64,000 nucleotides of DNA from Rhizodiscina lignyota (taxonomy: Eukaryota > Ascomycota > Dothideomycetes > Aulographales > Rhizodiscinaceae), in contig ML978126.1 of NCBI GenBank assembly GCA_010015805.1, positions 1-64,000 on the forward strand, read 5' to 3'. Under the pieces are notes generated by a model, which saw only the letters and a list, made by a program, of their open reading frames with translations, was not told the origin of the DNA and made no database searches. How positions within the stretch are numbered: the stretch's first letter is position 1; every line of letters begins with the position of its first letter. The position numbers were made by a program, and so were the translations under genes. Of the stretch, positions 45,260-57,402 are shown piece by piece.

Positions 45260-47120
45260 TTACAATTTGCTAGACTTCTGCGAAGGCTTTAGTGCATCAG
45301 CGATTATGCTGGTAAGCCCGATGATCTCTTCTTCCCTGAAGCGACGACAAACGAGCTGCACGGTAATTGGTGCACCTGCAAAATCGGCTGGGTTATCTGC
45401 CCAACTGTCAGTTCGGTTGCTAGCCAGCGGCACTAAATGCTGTAACTCACAGTATGCCTGATTTCGAGCGTCCTCCGGCCCTGCTGCCTTGAAAGCTGAG
45501 TCAACTGGATCTAACGCCGGGTCAACAGCTGATCCAACTGGGATGATCATTGCTGGATAATCGATCATGTTGAATGTACTCGTATACCCAATATTGCTTC
45601 ACCAGTGTTAGCGTCCACGTTGGTATTGGGGGATCAGGTTGTCATTTTACCCTGGCCACTCCCCATGCTTATGAGCTACATGCGGGCTTGGAGGAAGCAA
45701 AAGCCCGTCGATCGGCAGCCCGGTGCTGGTTTTCCCTGCGGTTGCATTCCAAGCCTTCAACCATGCATCCTGAACCTCGTATTTCTCAAGGTTCAATTGC
45801 CAACTCTCATAGACGCTCAAATGTGGTGCGTCCGCAGCTGTTACAATCAGAGGATGGCGAGGCTCGCCTGATGAAGCAAAGGTCCGATTCAAATCTTCAT
45901 TCCCGTCCGATGAGTAGATACGAGTAACGATGTCTTCTGCTTTCTTGGCGTCAAAGGGGCAAGCAAAATCGATGACCTCGAATCCGGCCTTCTTAAGAGC
46001 TGAAACGGCCGAATCGATGCCACGTCGGACAGGAGGCCAAGGCTTGACAAAGCCATCCCAAGACATGACGCCAAATGCAGGCTTTCTTTGTGTACCATCA
46101 GGGCTCTTCAGGTGCTCCAGATCTTCCATATGTTGCCGCCATGGAATTTCTGGGGTCTTTGGGTCAAGAAGCCACGGCTCAGCTGCGAGAACAGCCTTTG
46201 TGAAAGCGGATATGCCGGAAACAGAATGTGATATGGGACCAAGACAAGATGCCACCGACTCTAGGCCTAAGAGCGTGTTCCGAGCTTTGGCATACGGGAA
46301 TCTGTGAAGAGTTGGTTTGAGACCGAACAGTCCGTTGTATGCTGCCGGAATTCTAACGGATCCTCCAAGATCGGTACCCACGCCAATAACACTGCCATTC
46401 ATCGCAACAAGAGCGCCTTCGCCACCACTGGAGCCTCCGCACGTAAGTGTGCGCTTGGAAGGGTTTGTTGTTCTACCGTACACATAGTTCTCAGACTCTC
46501 CAAACATCAGTCCCTGTGGTACATTCGTTCGACAATGAAGGATGGCTCCGGCATCAAGTAATATATCGACCAAGACAGAGTTCTCTGAGCTGATCTGTCC
46601 TATCCAGGACGCGATACCAAGATTACATTCAGTGCCTTTGATCTGAAACTGGTCTTTCAGCGAGATGGGCAACCCAAAGAGAGGACCAGTTGGTTTCCCG
46701 GTCTTTGCGTAAATGTCGTCGAGTTCCTTGGCTCTTTCAATTGCCTGTGTGAAGAAGATCTCGGTCAAGCAATTTGTGACCTGGTGAGCTACAGCTGCAG
46801 CTTTGCAAAACGCAGTAGCCACTGCCACGCAGCTGAGCTTGCCACTTGTTGTTGCACGCAGAATATCCATGGCATCTTTGGAGATAATTGAAAGCTCATC
46901 CTGGTCGAGGAGCCCACACGATGCTGTGAACTCAATCACCCGATCATCACTCTGCGCTGGCAATTTGTCGGCGGGGATGCGCCATTCGGATGGAATCCGC
47001 TCTAATTGCCTTCAGTGATGCTGATATCTACACTTCAGGAGTAAGAACGATGTTACCAAGTTGCTCCGCATTCTTTTTCTCAATCGCAGCCGCAAAATCC
47101 GCGGCGGTTTTACTGCCCAT
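45260..47120 (-). CDS. Amidase (amidase-signature family)
   Basis: Starts at ATG 47120 with MGSKTAADFAAAIEKK. A 55-bp intron (donor GTAACA, near 46990-47050) joins EQL to ERIPSEWRIPADKL, the conserved fungal amidase opening. A second intron (about 45593-45648) precedes NIGYTSTFNMIDYPA. The catalytic triad is visible: Lys in LPISLKDQF, the cis-Ser in TCGGSSGGEGAL and the nucleophile Ser in GTDLGGSVRIPA. The family is about 550 aa and hydrolyses fatty-acid, aryl or short aliphatic amides (acetamidase and fatty-acid-amide-hydrolase relatives). The substrate is unknown. A possible intron at about 45410-45455 was examined and rejected because the frame stays open and removal would shift it. Confidence 0.93.
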
Positions 47121-47955
47121 TCTTTAATGTTATCTGCCTGTAGGCGTCCTGACTCTATCATAAATTCTCCACGAATCCAAACAATTCAAACCAACGATTA
47201 AATCGCTAACTTTGAGTATGTAACAGAAGGTCTCCAGATAGGATCCGCACCCCCGCGCTGTAGCGAAAACCCACGGGTATTTAGCGCGTGTCGCTTCCTC
47301 TTACAATTGCGAGCTCGGCCTTGTTCGATACGCAAGCTGCAAGTCTAGCTGGTACCATGGGATATAGTCAATAACGTGCCGAATACCGAGCAACTCTCCT
47401 TCCCATGAGAGTTGAAGGATGCTGTTGATATCGCCAGGCCCAAAACGGTATCTCGGATACATGCACCCGCTCCTTATCAAACTCTTAGCGCGGAGTAACG
47501 CGCTTTTCTACTGACAACCTCTCCATGATCCTGTTCGCTGTTGAACATCACCTGAATAATGTCCCACAGGCTTCGACAGATCGTGCTCGATGAGAACGGG
47601 TATAATTCCCTCCAGCATTGTCCAAATCCGCATGTGAAGTGCATTAGAAGTTGTGGACGATAAGACAGAATTCGCGCGATTGTCGCAAGGTTGGGAGACA
47701 TGAGTCGAAGGACAATGAGGTTGGATACCCGAGATCCCGTACCACGGCCAGGGAAACGTGCATGTCGCAGTTCATGGAATGATGATCTTGGACTGGATTT
47801 GTATGAACGTATCAGTATCTGGTTTCCGGGTCTTTCTAATCGTTTAAGTTTTGACTGAATCCTGGATCTACCAATAAGTTCAGCACTCACATTGCCTTGA
47901 TTTTTCTCAACTCCTTCTAATAGCTGTCTTATCCTGAGATTCAAACTGCATTAAA
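47121..47955. other. Divergent intergenic region, amidase / permease
   Basis: The 835 bp hold both promoters. An open frame on the minus strand (47477-47944) has no motif. Nothing else recognised. Confidence 0.5.
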
Positions 47956-49618
47956 ATGGACACCAAGGAAGTATATGACGGCAAGGAGGTCGCTATTGTC
48001 TCTTCCCCTAGCGAGGGCAGCAGAGAGGTAGTAAGCGATGTGGAAGAAGGCGAAGTCTTTGCAACTGGTGCGGATGGTGTCAACTTCCGCACCGTTGGTT
48101 GGATAAGAGCAGCCATATTTTTCTTGAAGATGACATTCGCCGCTGGTGTACTGTCTATCCCTTCTGCACTTTATTCGTTAGGAGCAGTAGCTGGCGCACT
48201 GTTCATTGCGTTCTGGGGCATATTGAATACCTGTCCGTCTCCCTCTCGGTCTCCGCCTTTGAGTCCACACTGACCAGACATTTCATAGATATGGCTTGTC
48301 TTCAAGGCGAATTCAAACTCCATCATCGCTCAGTACATACTGTAGCCGATGGTGCATAGTAAGCCATGGTCCTCTCACTGCTATGCTCCTCACGCTTATC
48401 TCTTACTCCAGCATTATAACGATGCAGTGGAGTAGCAATAATGTCAAACTCGCATCGACTATGCGAGAGATCACTGAATTTTTCTACATATTCACGTGGA
48501 TAATCTGCGCGGGAGTTTCCACTCTGGGCTTATCAATCGCTCTCAATGCAGTCTCGAAGCATGCAACCTGCAGCGTCGTTTTCGGCTTCGTAGCGTACTT
48601 CATCATCGCGTCCGTCGCTTCTATTCGGAAGATCCACAAGCTCGCATGGGTAACGTGGGTTGGATTTGGTTCGATTGTTACTGCAATCCTGATCGTTGTC
48701 ATCGCGGTTACGATTCCGGACCGACCTGCTGCAGCGCCTCAAACAGGCGACTTTGACTTGGGCTTCTCAGCCTCTCCTCCAAAAGGCACAACATTCGCTG
48801 CTGCTTGGGCAGCTAGCTTAGCAATCTTCTCCAGCAGTGCAAACACCTCCGGCTTCGTTCCAGTCATAAGCGAAATGAAGCGACCACAAGATTACTTCAA
48901 GAGTTTGTATGCTTGCATGATTTGGATCACAAGTTCATACCTCGCACTCGCCATAACTGTCTATGCCTACTGCGGTAAATGGGTTGCCTCTCCAGCGTTG
49001 GGCAGTGCCGGCCCGACAATTAAGATTATCTCATATGGGATCGCCATCCCAGGTATGTATCCAATGTGCGTACGCCAGAGAATAGAGTCAATTATCTAAT
49101 GCTACGCAGGTCTCATTGCAGGAGCTATGATCTGCGTACACATCGCCGGCAAATCCTTATTCGTCCGCATCCTCCGTAATACGCATCATCTCACGAACAA
49201 TACAAAAACGCATTGGGCAGTGTGGTTATCTTGTACATATGGTACTGGCTTACTCGGTTGGATCCTCTCCGAGGCCATTCCATTCTTCAGCTCTCTCGTG
49301 AGCCTCATTGGTGCTCTCGGCTTCGCGCCGTTAGGCATCTGTCTCCCAACACTGTTCTGGTTCAGCCTTCATCCCCAGGCTCTCAAAGGCCCAATGAAGA
49401 TGAAGGTTCAGTGGTTCTTCCACATCGCATTATTTGTACTTGGACTGTTCACCCTGTTCGCTGGAACCTAGTGAGTTTCTTCTTTCCCAGTCAGCCAGAC
49501 CGAACGTTCACTGACACCGAATAGTGCAAATATCAAGAATATCATCGATCAGTACAAAGCCCATCTCGTAGGAACTGCATTCCAATGTGCAGACAACAGT
49601 GGAACTGTAGCAACTTGA
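47956..49618 (+). CDS. Neutral amino-acid permease, MTR type
   Basis: Five exons (47956-48232, 48289-48358, 48412-49052, 49110-49470, 49525-49618) give 480 aa. The acidic N-terminus leads into VGWIRAAIFFLKMTFAAGVLS and about ten or eleven hydrophobic segments, ending near ANIKNIIDQYKA. Segments such as TGDFDLGF, FVPVISEMKRPQDYFKSLYA, YAYCGKWVASPALGSAGPT and NTKTHWAVWLSCTYGTGLLGWI match the Neurospora MTR / Aspergillus neutral amino-acid permease family (AAAP). It should import neutral aliphatic and aromatic amino acids across the plasma membrane. Exon 2 is short (70 nt), but frame and motif YMACLQGEFKLHHRSVHTVADGAY support it. Head-to-head with the amidase gene. Confidence 0.93.
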
Positions 49619-49826
49619 GTTTATTCCCTGGTGGAGACAAATTCTTCAGAAAGCAATCAGCTTATTTCACCTATGCGATATTTTGTGGATAGACTGGAAA
49701 TAGAGGCACATTTTTAGAAGGAATTTTTGTCAGATGGGGGGCTCGGGGGTTTTAACCGCTTTGAGACATCTCACGAGTCTTCAAAGAACGTCACAAGTTT
49801 CTTTCCCCTGAACTTCAACTTTTCCT

Positions 49827-50439
49827 TCAATGAATGCAAACACGCTCGTGATGAGATTTTGAGTATTTCCCATCTACTTTCAACTCCACATACATTGAAA
49901 GTTCCACAGTCAATCCATGTTTTACCTCATCATGCGACATACTCTCTTCTTCGATTTCAAGGGAATTGGGTTGAGGATAACCACCGCCTCTATCAATATC
50001 GCGAGGAGGCAGAGAACTGTTATCCACATCGATGGAACCGCGTTCTTCAGTTTGAGCGGGAGCGCGGGGCGATAGAGAATGGCTTTCAGACTTGATGTGA
50101 CCTGGTTGGGAGTGAGACCGGATGGCTAACTTATCGAACATACTACGTACTAACCGGACACCCTTGGCCTTGGATTCTATGACACCATCGCCTCGTGAAG
50201 CTTCAAGGTCGTTGTTCTGGTTAGCCTTGAGCTTTTCGGCACGAATCTTTTTCAGCCTGTCCATTGTCAGCATGGCCACAAAGAGTACAACGCTGACTCA
50301 CTTTGACATCCATTTAGAGTGCATAGCTCGCGTCCAGATGAGTCTTGAGGCAGTACGCTTCCTGATGTAGAGTTTCAGCATCTGTTGATAAATATGGGAG
50401 CAATCCGCGAACTCACTTCCTTCTTTCTTTCGTAGCCAT
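49827..50439 (-). CDS. Hypothetical basic protein, 170 aa
   Basis: Three exons (50439-50417, 50361-50302, 50256-49827) sum to 170 aa; introns are 55 and 45 bp and both use GTGAGT donors. The N-terminus is very basic (MATKERRKKRTASRLIWTRAMHS), then a helical KRLKKIRAEKLKAN, and the rest is hydrophilic and Ser/Glu-rich. No signal peptide or membrane segment. The frame and splicing fit well, but I recognise no family. A longer upstream start is possible. Confidence 0.45.
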
Positions 50440-51051
50440 TGCTGAGTTGGAACGACCGAACTCATTCGCAGTAGAGCACGTAGATAAATGATTCAGGCAA
50501 CTGAATGGAGGAAATTTGTTTGATTGCCTGAAGGCCTGAAGATGGAGAACGTTGAAGTTGAGCGAGGAGAAGACATGGAAGGCAACCCAATCGTGCCTGC
50601 CCCTTCAGGGTGCAGATGATCTCCAGATTAATGCCTACATGGCAACATCCATACAGTACACTTCAACATCTACTTACAGGCTTGGATCATTTATTAGCAG
50701 ATGCCTCGTTGAATTGGCCGTAACGCCTCGGAAACATTGTCACCGCCATAGCCTACGGGCAACCCACACGTACACTAGATACGACGAAGTTCCAACCAGT
50801 TCAACGTCCTCTTTCAATACTCCCACAACGCCCATTTGCCCTCATGCGAACGGGTATTGACAAAAGAGAAGCCTGTCTTCTCGGGGTTTCTCTTTCAATT
50901 GGCGTAGCAAGTCCGCTGCAGCTAGCGGAGTTGCGCGCTCCCGCGGCCGCTTTTCCGGCATCTCAATGAGCGAAAAGCACCAGTCACTGATATCAACATC
51001 TTTAATATTGATGCGAAGACTGGGATAAATCTGAAACATTTATTATTCACG
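50440..51051. other. Divergent intergenic region
   Basis: Promoters for the small hypothetical gene (minus) and SDR-D (plus). No further feature seen. Confidence 0.45.
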
Positions 51052-51949
51052 ATGACTTCGGAATCAAAATCCATATTCATCATTGGTGGCGGAACCGGCA
51101 TTGGATTTGAAGCTGTCAAATACATTGTCGCTGAAGGGTCACAGTCGACAAAGCTGGTGGTTTTTGGACTGCAAATTGACGATGAGCTTCAGAGCCTTGC
51201 AACCAAACATTCTGAACGGATTTGGCTCATCAAAGGCGATGTCACAGATGCAGCTGAGCGCGAAAAAGCCTTTCAGACATGTCTGGCGCAAATGGGGGGC
51301 ATCGACACGCTGGTGTACACGGCCGGAATACTTGCACCCATCGAACGTATCGAGAAGATATCGATAGACGATGTAAAGAGAGTGTTTGAAGTCAATCTAT
51401 TCAGCACGATGGTCGTGGTAAGTTGGACTTTGAGCACAACGAATGACATCGCGCCGTTCGCTAATTCAAGGCAGTGCCAACAAGCTCTTCCATATCTCCA
51501 TCGCAGCAAGGAAGCGAAAGTTATCATTCTCTCTTCTGCGTGTGACTCTAGTGTCATCTACAATGGCTGGGTTAGCTATTGCACTTCAAAGGCCGCCTTG
51601 AGTCAATTCGTGCGCCTCCTCGCACACGAAGAACCCAACATTTGCGTCCAAGGAGTATACCCACACTTAACGGGGACCCAGATGCCAGCAGACATTTTCG
51701 CGGGAAAATTCAAAGGCATCATGGCGGATTCAGAGATTGAAAAGTTCAAGAACTGGGAGAAACAGGGCGATGTCATAGAGCCGGCAGCTTGGTGTGGGGT
51801 GGTAAGTGTTATCAGCCTTTCAGCTCCATCTCAAGACGTTGTTAACCTCTCCGATCGTGCAGACTGTAGCGAAACTGGCTCTTGGGGTCGCAAAAGGAGG
51901 CAAAAGCGGCGAGATCTTGTATCACGACGAGCATGTACCTCGAGTGTAG
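51052..51949 (+). CDS. Short-chain dehydrogenase/reductase (SDR-D)
   Basis: Three exons (51052-51417, 51475-51801, 51863-51949) give 259 aa. Start MTSESKSIFIIGGGTGIGFE contains the cofactor loop; LVYTAGILAPIE takes the N-N-A-G place. The catalytic serine is in VIILSSACDSS and the Y-x-x-x-K in SYCTSKAAL. The last exon ends LALGVAKGGKSGEILYHDEH. It resembles fungal SDRs near yeast IRC24-type benzil reductases in general layout; the substrate is unknown. Introns of 57 and 61 bp, no defects. Confidence 0.9.
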
Positions 51950-52328
51950 TCGACCATTTCGTGAATCCCGTCATAGTAGTTGTCTACTGACTCGTAAGCG
52001 ATAACGTAACTTATCTACCTATCGCTGATCAGTTGAAGTTTTGGTGATAGTCTGCTGGGGCTTACTTCGATGGTTGCATTATTTCCATGTCCTGCGGAAA
52101 GTCAAGATCCACATCGCGCCTTGCTCCGCATTCATGGATCCTGCGTCGGCTTTAACCTTGGGTACAATCAACGCCTCCTCTCCATGTCTGATCAACGCCA
52201 CCCGCATTATATGTGTATGATTGATTGAATACGGCTGTATCATCGATATTTCATCTATAACTATACGCCTGGAGATTGTGTTTAGCTCCGCGCGTTGGAT
52301 TCACCTTTGTCGTCAATTAGCCTTCAGA
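51950..52328. other. Short intergenic region before the P450
   Basis: No gene; includes the P450 promoter without a clear TATA box. Confidence 0.45.
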
Positions 52329-54054
52329 ATGGACAAGTACAGCTTGAAAATAGGACCTTTTCCGCAACTCGCTGGGGATCCTTATCTATTTTCCGGTGCT
52401 GCCATTGCTCTTTTAATTGTCTCTGCAATAATTTTCCATGTAGGTCCTTACATAATGATTTAGTGAAGGGAACATTTTGACAAAGGTAGTATGCATATTC
52501 GACCGATATCCCAAAAATTGCAGGAATACCAGAGATACCAGGAGCGAGGCCTTTCCTTGGTCATCTGCATTTGCACGCCGGTGCATCCGGTAAGAATGAC
52601 GGCGCTTTCTGGGCTGTGTGGTCGAAGAGACTTGGTTCGGATCTGCTTCAAGTCAGATGGGGCAACCGTCGTGTGGTAATTGCGAACTCTTTCGACAGTG
52701 TGAAAGAGCTCTTTGTTACCAATGCAGCGGCAACCAGCGCCCGGCCTAGGCAGTACATATTCGAGAAATATGTGGGATACGATATGGGTTCTCACTCTCT
52801 CGATGAGCATTTCAAAGCTCAGCGAACTGCCGCTATCAAGTCGGTGCAGCCCCGACAATGGACATCTTTCTACAGCAGTCTCAACAGGGAAGGCGACAGG
52901 CTAATTGCGAATCTTGCGGAACAGGGCGACTATGGGAAGCGCTCAATCTTCCCGTTGAAGATGATGCAGATCGTTGCGATGAATCTGGCCTGGCGAATCA
53001 CATTCGACAAGTCGTTCGACGATGCCAATGATCCGTGGCTCAGGGAATATATCGACAACGCTTGCTTGATTACCAAGGTTCGTGGAGCTTCGAACACATA
53101 CTCCGACTTTGTTCCAATCTTGAGATTGCATCCAAAATACAGGCGTATGGGCGTGCAGGGTAGGATGGCCTCGCAGAAGAGATCAAAAATGCTCGATGAG
53201 GTCGTTCAAGGGTTGAAATTGCGCTTGTCAAATGGAGAGGAGCCGAATTGCATTGCAGCTTCCATCATGAAAGAGGACAGCCATCTTTCGACGTGTGAGT
53301 TTGAGCCTTAGCATGTCGTGTCGAGCACCACGCGCTGACTATGGTTGCCACAGGGGATGCGATTAAAGCCTCAACATCGATGCTACAAGGCAGCACCGAG
53401 ACTGTCCCAAGTCATCTGTGCGCCGGTTTGGGAGGTATGATCCAAGGTGACGGCCCCGGGTTCCAGGAGAAAGCGTATGCGGATATTCTGAAGCATTTTC
53501 CGAACGGCGATGCCGCAGAACACGCGTTCACGGAAGAATCATGTCCTTACATCGTTGCGCTTTACAAGGAGGTATTGCGCAACTATGCCATCCTGCCGTT
53601 TTCTTTACCTCGTGCCGCAGCTGAAGAGGTCCATCTCAAGTCCGGCATCACGATTCCCAAAGGAACGGCGCTGTACATGAACTCGGAAGCTGCCAACCAT
53701 GACGAGTCGACATATGGACCTACTGCCCATCTGTTTGATCCGGAGCGCTGGCTTACGGATTCCGAACTGAATGGTCTTGGAACTCCGCATTGCGCTTATG
53801 GAGTTGGTGCGCGTGTCTGTCCAGCATGGAACATCGCGAATCGCATCTTGTACGGACTGCTGTTTCGCATGGTCCTCGCATTCCAATTGCAGGCCGATCC
53901 AGAAGACCCTCCTCCAGAAAGCTACGAGGATTTCGGGTGCACCCCAGATATGGTTCTCAACTCGCCGCGCCCGTTCAAGGTTCGATTTGTCCCGAGAGAT
54001 GAAGCAAAATTGCGAGATGAAGTAGAAAGGATCAGGATGACAATAAAAGGGTAG
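52329..54054 (+). CDS. Cytochrome P450, CYP504-like
   Basis: Exons 52329-52439, 52490-53294 and 53354-54054 give 538 aa. Exon 1 encodes a membrane anchor (SGAAIALLIVSAIIFHYAYS). The proline-rich hinge GIPEIPGARPFLGHLHLHAG follows. The I-helix has LQGSTETVPSHL, with acid and alcohol pair Glu-Thr, the K-helix E-x-x-R is in YKEVLRNYA, the PERF-type motif is LFDPERWL, and the heme loop is YGVGARVCPA (Cys461), with Tyr for the usual Phe. The P-H..YG.G.R.C..x-x-I-A-N-R-x-L-Y context resembles CYP504 phenylacetate hydroxylases, which hydroxylate aromatic acids at the endoplasmic reticulum. The subfamily is inference. It would fit an aromatic catabolic cluster. Confidence 0.9.
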
Positions 54055-55121
54055 TGTTCTTGAAATGGTTTTTGGAAGGCCAGCCGGCGGGCATATCTGG
54101 TCGGGCTGTCCTTCTATGGTTTAAAGTTGAGAAACCTTTACTGTGTAAATCAAATGCATACAAACTCAATACAAGTGTTGAAATACCTCTTGCACTTTGA
54201 ATCGAGTATGTATTTCCAGCAAAGTGTGTGAAATTTTCCAGGTTTGCGTAAACGAGATGAGCAGACTCCACATGGAGCGCTAGCATTGTAGATTTTGCCT
54301 TTGGCCGCGCGTGAACGAGTAGTAACTCGAAGATAAATTAAGAAACTTTGGTATTAGAAGTTCAGGCAGGTACGAGGGATATAGAAGCTGAATAACTGGA
54401 AGTCATCGGTAATCCATTCGACGTCGTGATAGTGCAATGTGTTCAAGACCTTCAGTCAGCGGACAAATTGACTGCCTGATGGAGGTTGACGATGCCAATC
54501 ACAATAGTGTAAAGGAATAATGGCTGTAGCCTCCGTAATGTGACGAGATTGATCTAGTAGTAATTATTTGAAATATAGCAGATCTGAAGAATAAGTCATC
54601 ATTCCTCGGAATTTGTTGCCCGGAATCTGGTGTTGAAAACCCATTAGGAATAGCTTCGTACAGAGAACTCAGCTCTTCTTGGGTACTTAGGTAAAGTAGG
54701 ATGATTACTTAACGTGCCGCCGAAGATGTGAAGCTGATTAGTGAAAGTATATGAAAGAAACAAGCCCCGAACTAGTGGACGTTAAGATGAATTTAGAAAA
54801 GAGGCCGAGCAGCACCCCCGAGTTTAAGATCGCACAATATATCACGTGAGATATACCATTTTAGGGAAATCAATGCCTATTCAAGTAGAAGGGACTGATC
54901 TGATGCTGCAAGTTAGTGTTTTGCGAAGAAATGCTTGGGAGAGCGCACAAGGCGTTGGGGTCACCTCCAAGGTGGAGAAGATGAGGGGGGCGGATAACTC
55001 TATCCTCCGCAACGCATGAAACATGCCGAACAGTTCCATTTCGCGCGTTCTTGCTGCAACAATCATCAAGTTGATAATGTAATTGTTAAGTTGAAGTGAG
55101 TTATGCTCAAAGGTGGACAGC
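54055..55121. other. Intergenic region with TCACGTGA site
   Basis: No gene recognised. A TCACGTGA octamer at 54842-54849 lies inside an imperfect palindrome (TATATCACGTGAGATATA), about 275 bp upstream of SDR-E. Confidence 0.5.
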
Positions 55122-56093
55122 ATGTCGGAGATTCAATTTTCAGGTCTCTTTGACTTGACGGACAAGGTCGCTGTAATAACGGGCGGTACGCCTTCGACGT
55201 TCAAACAACCCGTCATGATGGAAGCTGAATAAATACAGGCTCTCGTGGGCTCGGCCTGTATACAGCGACAGCATTCCTTCATGCAGGCGCGAGAAAAGTC
55301 ATTCTAGTCTCGCGAAAGGCTGAAGGACCACAAGGGCTTAACCAGGCCGTGCAGAAATTGAACGCTTTACCACTGCACGGCGAGGCTATCAGTATCGCGG
55401 CCGACTTATCCAAGCCTTCAGAGGTCGAGCGGGTGGTCGAACACCTCAAGAAAACAGAGGAGAAGATTGACATACTGATTGCTAATGCTGCGGCCACATG
55501 GGGCGGTCGTTTCGATGAGACGCCTGACTGGGCTGTCGCAAAGGTGCTGGACCTCAATGTGAGGAGCGTCTTTAACCTGGTCCGCCTGTAAGTTCTGCCA
55601 CGAAATCGAACACATCAAGCAGCACAGATTCCGAAAGCTGACCACCACCAAAAGGATGGCACCACTGCTCGAGAAAGCAGGGAAGATCGGTGACCCGTCG
55701 AGGATTGTGATTACCGGTGCTGGTGCTGGACTGATGGTCCCACCGTTTGGTCCTGAAAACAGGGTGATATCGTATGGCGTTAGCAAGGCGGCAGCTCATC
55801 ATCTCGCGCGATATCTGGCAGTCGAGCTGGGCCCACGCAACATCGCGACGAATGCCATCGCCCCTGGTTTCTTCCCCTCCAAGCTCGCAAATGGGCTGGT
55901 GGACATCTTGGGTGGCTTTGACGCCATGGCAAAAGCAAATTTGCTTGGAAGGTACGGCAGGCCAGAGGACATAGCTGGCGTGATGCTTTTCCTGTGCAGT
56001 CGAGCCGGGTCGTGGGTGAATGGAGTGGTCCTCGAGGTCACTGGCGGCTCCCACCTTGTGGGTGATAGGCCTCCTTCGAAAAGTAAGCTGTGA
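55122..56093 (+). CDS. Short-chain dehydrogenase/reductase (SDR-E), Ser missing
   Basis: Three exons (55122-55185, 55239-55587, 55655-56093) give 283 aa. Start MSEIQFSGLFDLTDKVAVIT; the cofactor loop is ITGGSRGLGLYTA, then LIANAAATWGGRF. The Y-x-x-x-K is SYGVSKAAAHHLA and the end LFLCSRAGSWVNGVVLEVTGG is standard. Where the family has a catalytic serine (consensus V-I-x-I-G-S), this protein has VITGAGAGLM, so the serine is replaced by alanine. It belongs to the RhlG-like 3-oxoacyl reductase group by overall look. The Ser loss may lower activity, or a neighbouring Thr may serve. Intron splice sites are clean. Confidence 0.88.
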
Positions 56094-56805
56094 GGCCAGA
56101 TAGAGCGTTTACTCCAGTAGGATAGTGCCCGATGAGCGTCATAAAATCCATCCTCGGGATAATTAATGCACTTCGGCGTGAACTCGTCGCATTTCTCGAA
56201 GATCTCGTGTCGGAGCGACGGTGTTCGGTCGGAAAACAAGAATTCGAGAGTGGATTGCAAGTGACATCGGAAAATGAAATAAAGTTGGAACCAACACGAG
56301 CTTATGTAACTATGGTGAGTCTTCGAACCGTTCGAGCAGCTCATTCTGAGCGGCAGGCGCGTTTGATCACATCCTCAGGCGGAACATAGCAGCTGAACCT
56401 CTGCAGATCACAAACTCCCCGGACGAATCGATCGACTGAACATGCCGCTTTGGACACGATCTGGAACATTAGTAAGATGAACAAGGGCTTTGTAAATGGC
56501 GAAGCGTATGTAAAGGGATCGAGATAGAGCAGCATGAGCGAAAACGGCCGCCAAATACAGGGGAAATGGGGTCGCCAAGTCGGTGCAAGGGCTGGTGTGA
56601 ATTAAACATCCATGCGCACGTTCGGCCCGAACCTTAGGCTGGGGCGGGGAGGTTCCTGGAAGCAATCCCACAACCGATTTGAAACATGCGATATCTTCAT
56701 TGCAATTGGTCGGGAATAGCTATTTTACATTGACTTTGGCAGCCCTTCAATGCGGCTGAGACCGAGATGCATCACCGTTGCACAGTGCGCATGCGACCCA
56801 CCACC
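56094..56805. other. Intergenic region between convergent genes
   Basis: 3' regions of SDR-E and the cupin gene. No RNA or repeat recognised. Confidence 0.5.
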
Positions 56806-57402
56806 TCATGCAGATGCAGAGGCCGTCCCAGCAGCCGGCGACGGTTCAACAACCCAAACGTCATCTCCGACCCATTCTCCATTCACCATGACAGGTGTTG
56901 CATCGATGGACACAAACGCCATTCGTGCCCATTTGCTGCTGCTCTGGTTTCTCCAAATGTGCATCGTGCCCCTCTGAACTGTGACATCACCCCTCTTCAA
57001 AGCCTTTGATGCGCCTGAGTCAAGCACGCACTCCACGTCGCCTTCAATGACGAAACAGAAATCTAGGCTCTTTGTTCGCTTCCAGGATGAGATGTAACCG
57101 GGAGGCAAGTCGAAGAAACGCAGCCGGATGCCGCTTGGATTCTCCTGGCTCCCATCTTCGCTTTGCTCAAGATGGTCTGCGTATTCAAAAACATCGGAGT
57201 CGTTGATCAAGCGGACTGGAAACGCTGGAATTGCATATCCGAGGAATGACCCGAGAGGCAGGCGAGGATCATAATTGCCCCTCCAGGAGTTTGTCGAGTC
57301 TTCTAGATGCTGTGAGAAGATGGCGCGTCCTGTGGTGTCGTGCGAAGTGATATGTCTTTGGACTTTTCGAAGCGGGTTCCTGACGGCGTCTTCTCTCGGC
57401 AT
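56806..57402 (-). CDS. Cupin-domain protein
   Basis: Single exon, 198 aa from ATG 57402 (MPREDAVRNPLRKVQRHITS). The cupin barrel occupies about residues 90-190: GIRLRFFDLPPGYISSWKRT, then DFCFVIEGDVECVLDSG, then KRGDVTVQRGTMHIWRNQSS. The motif has one clear His (MHIW) and an S-S where metal-binding cupins often have H-x-H, so metal binding is doubtful. Cupins of this kind are common in fungal metabolic clusters as isomerases or dioxygenase-like proteins. Its role here is unknown. Confidence 0.85.
   Translation of the reverse strand: MPREDAVRNPLRKVQRHITSHDTTGRAIFSQHLEDSTNSWRGNYDPRLPLGSFLGYAIPAFPVRLINDSDVFEYADHLEQSEDGSQENPSGIRLRFFDLPPGYISSWKRTKSLDFCFVIEGDVECVLDSGASKALKRGDVTVQRGTMHIWRNQSSSKWARMAFVSIDATPVMVNGEWVGDDVWVVEPSPAAGTASASA

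Noticed and set aside
45410-45470. Possible 46-bp intron (GTGAGT..GACAG) in the amidase
   Set aside because: Its removal would shift the frame, whereas the unspliced frame stays open and keeps the conserved C-terminus.
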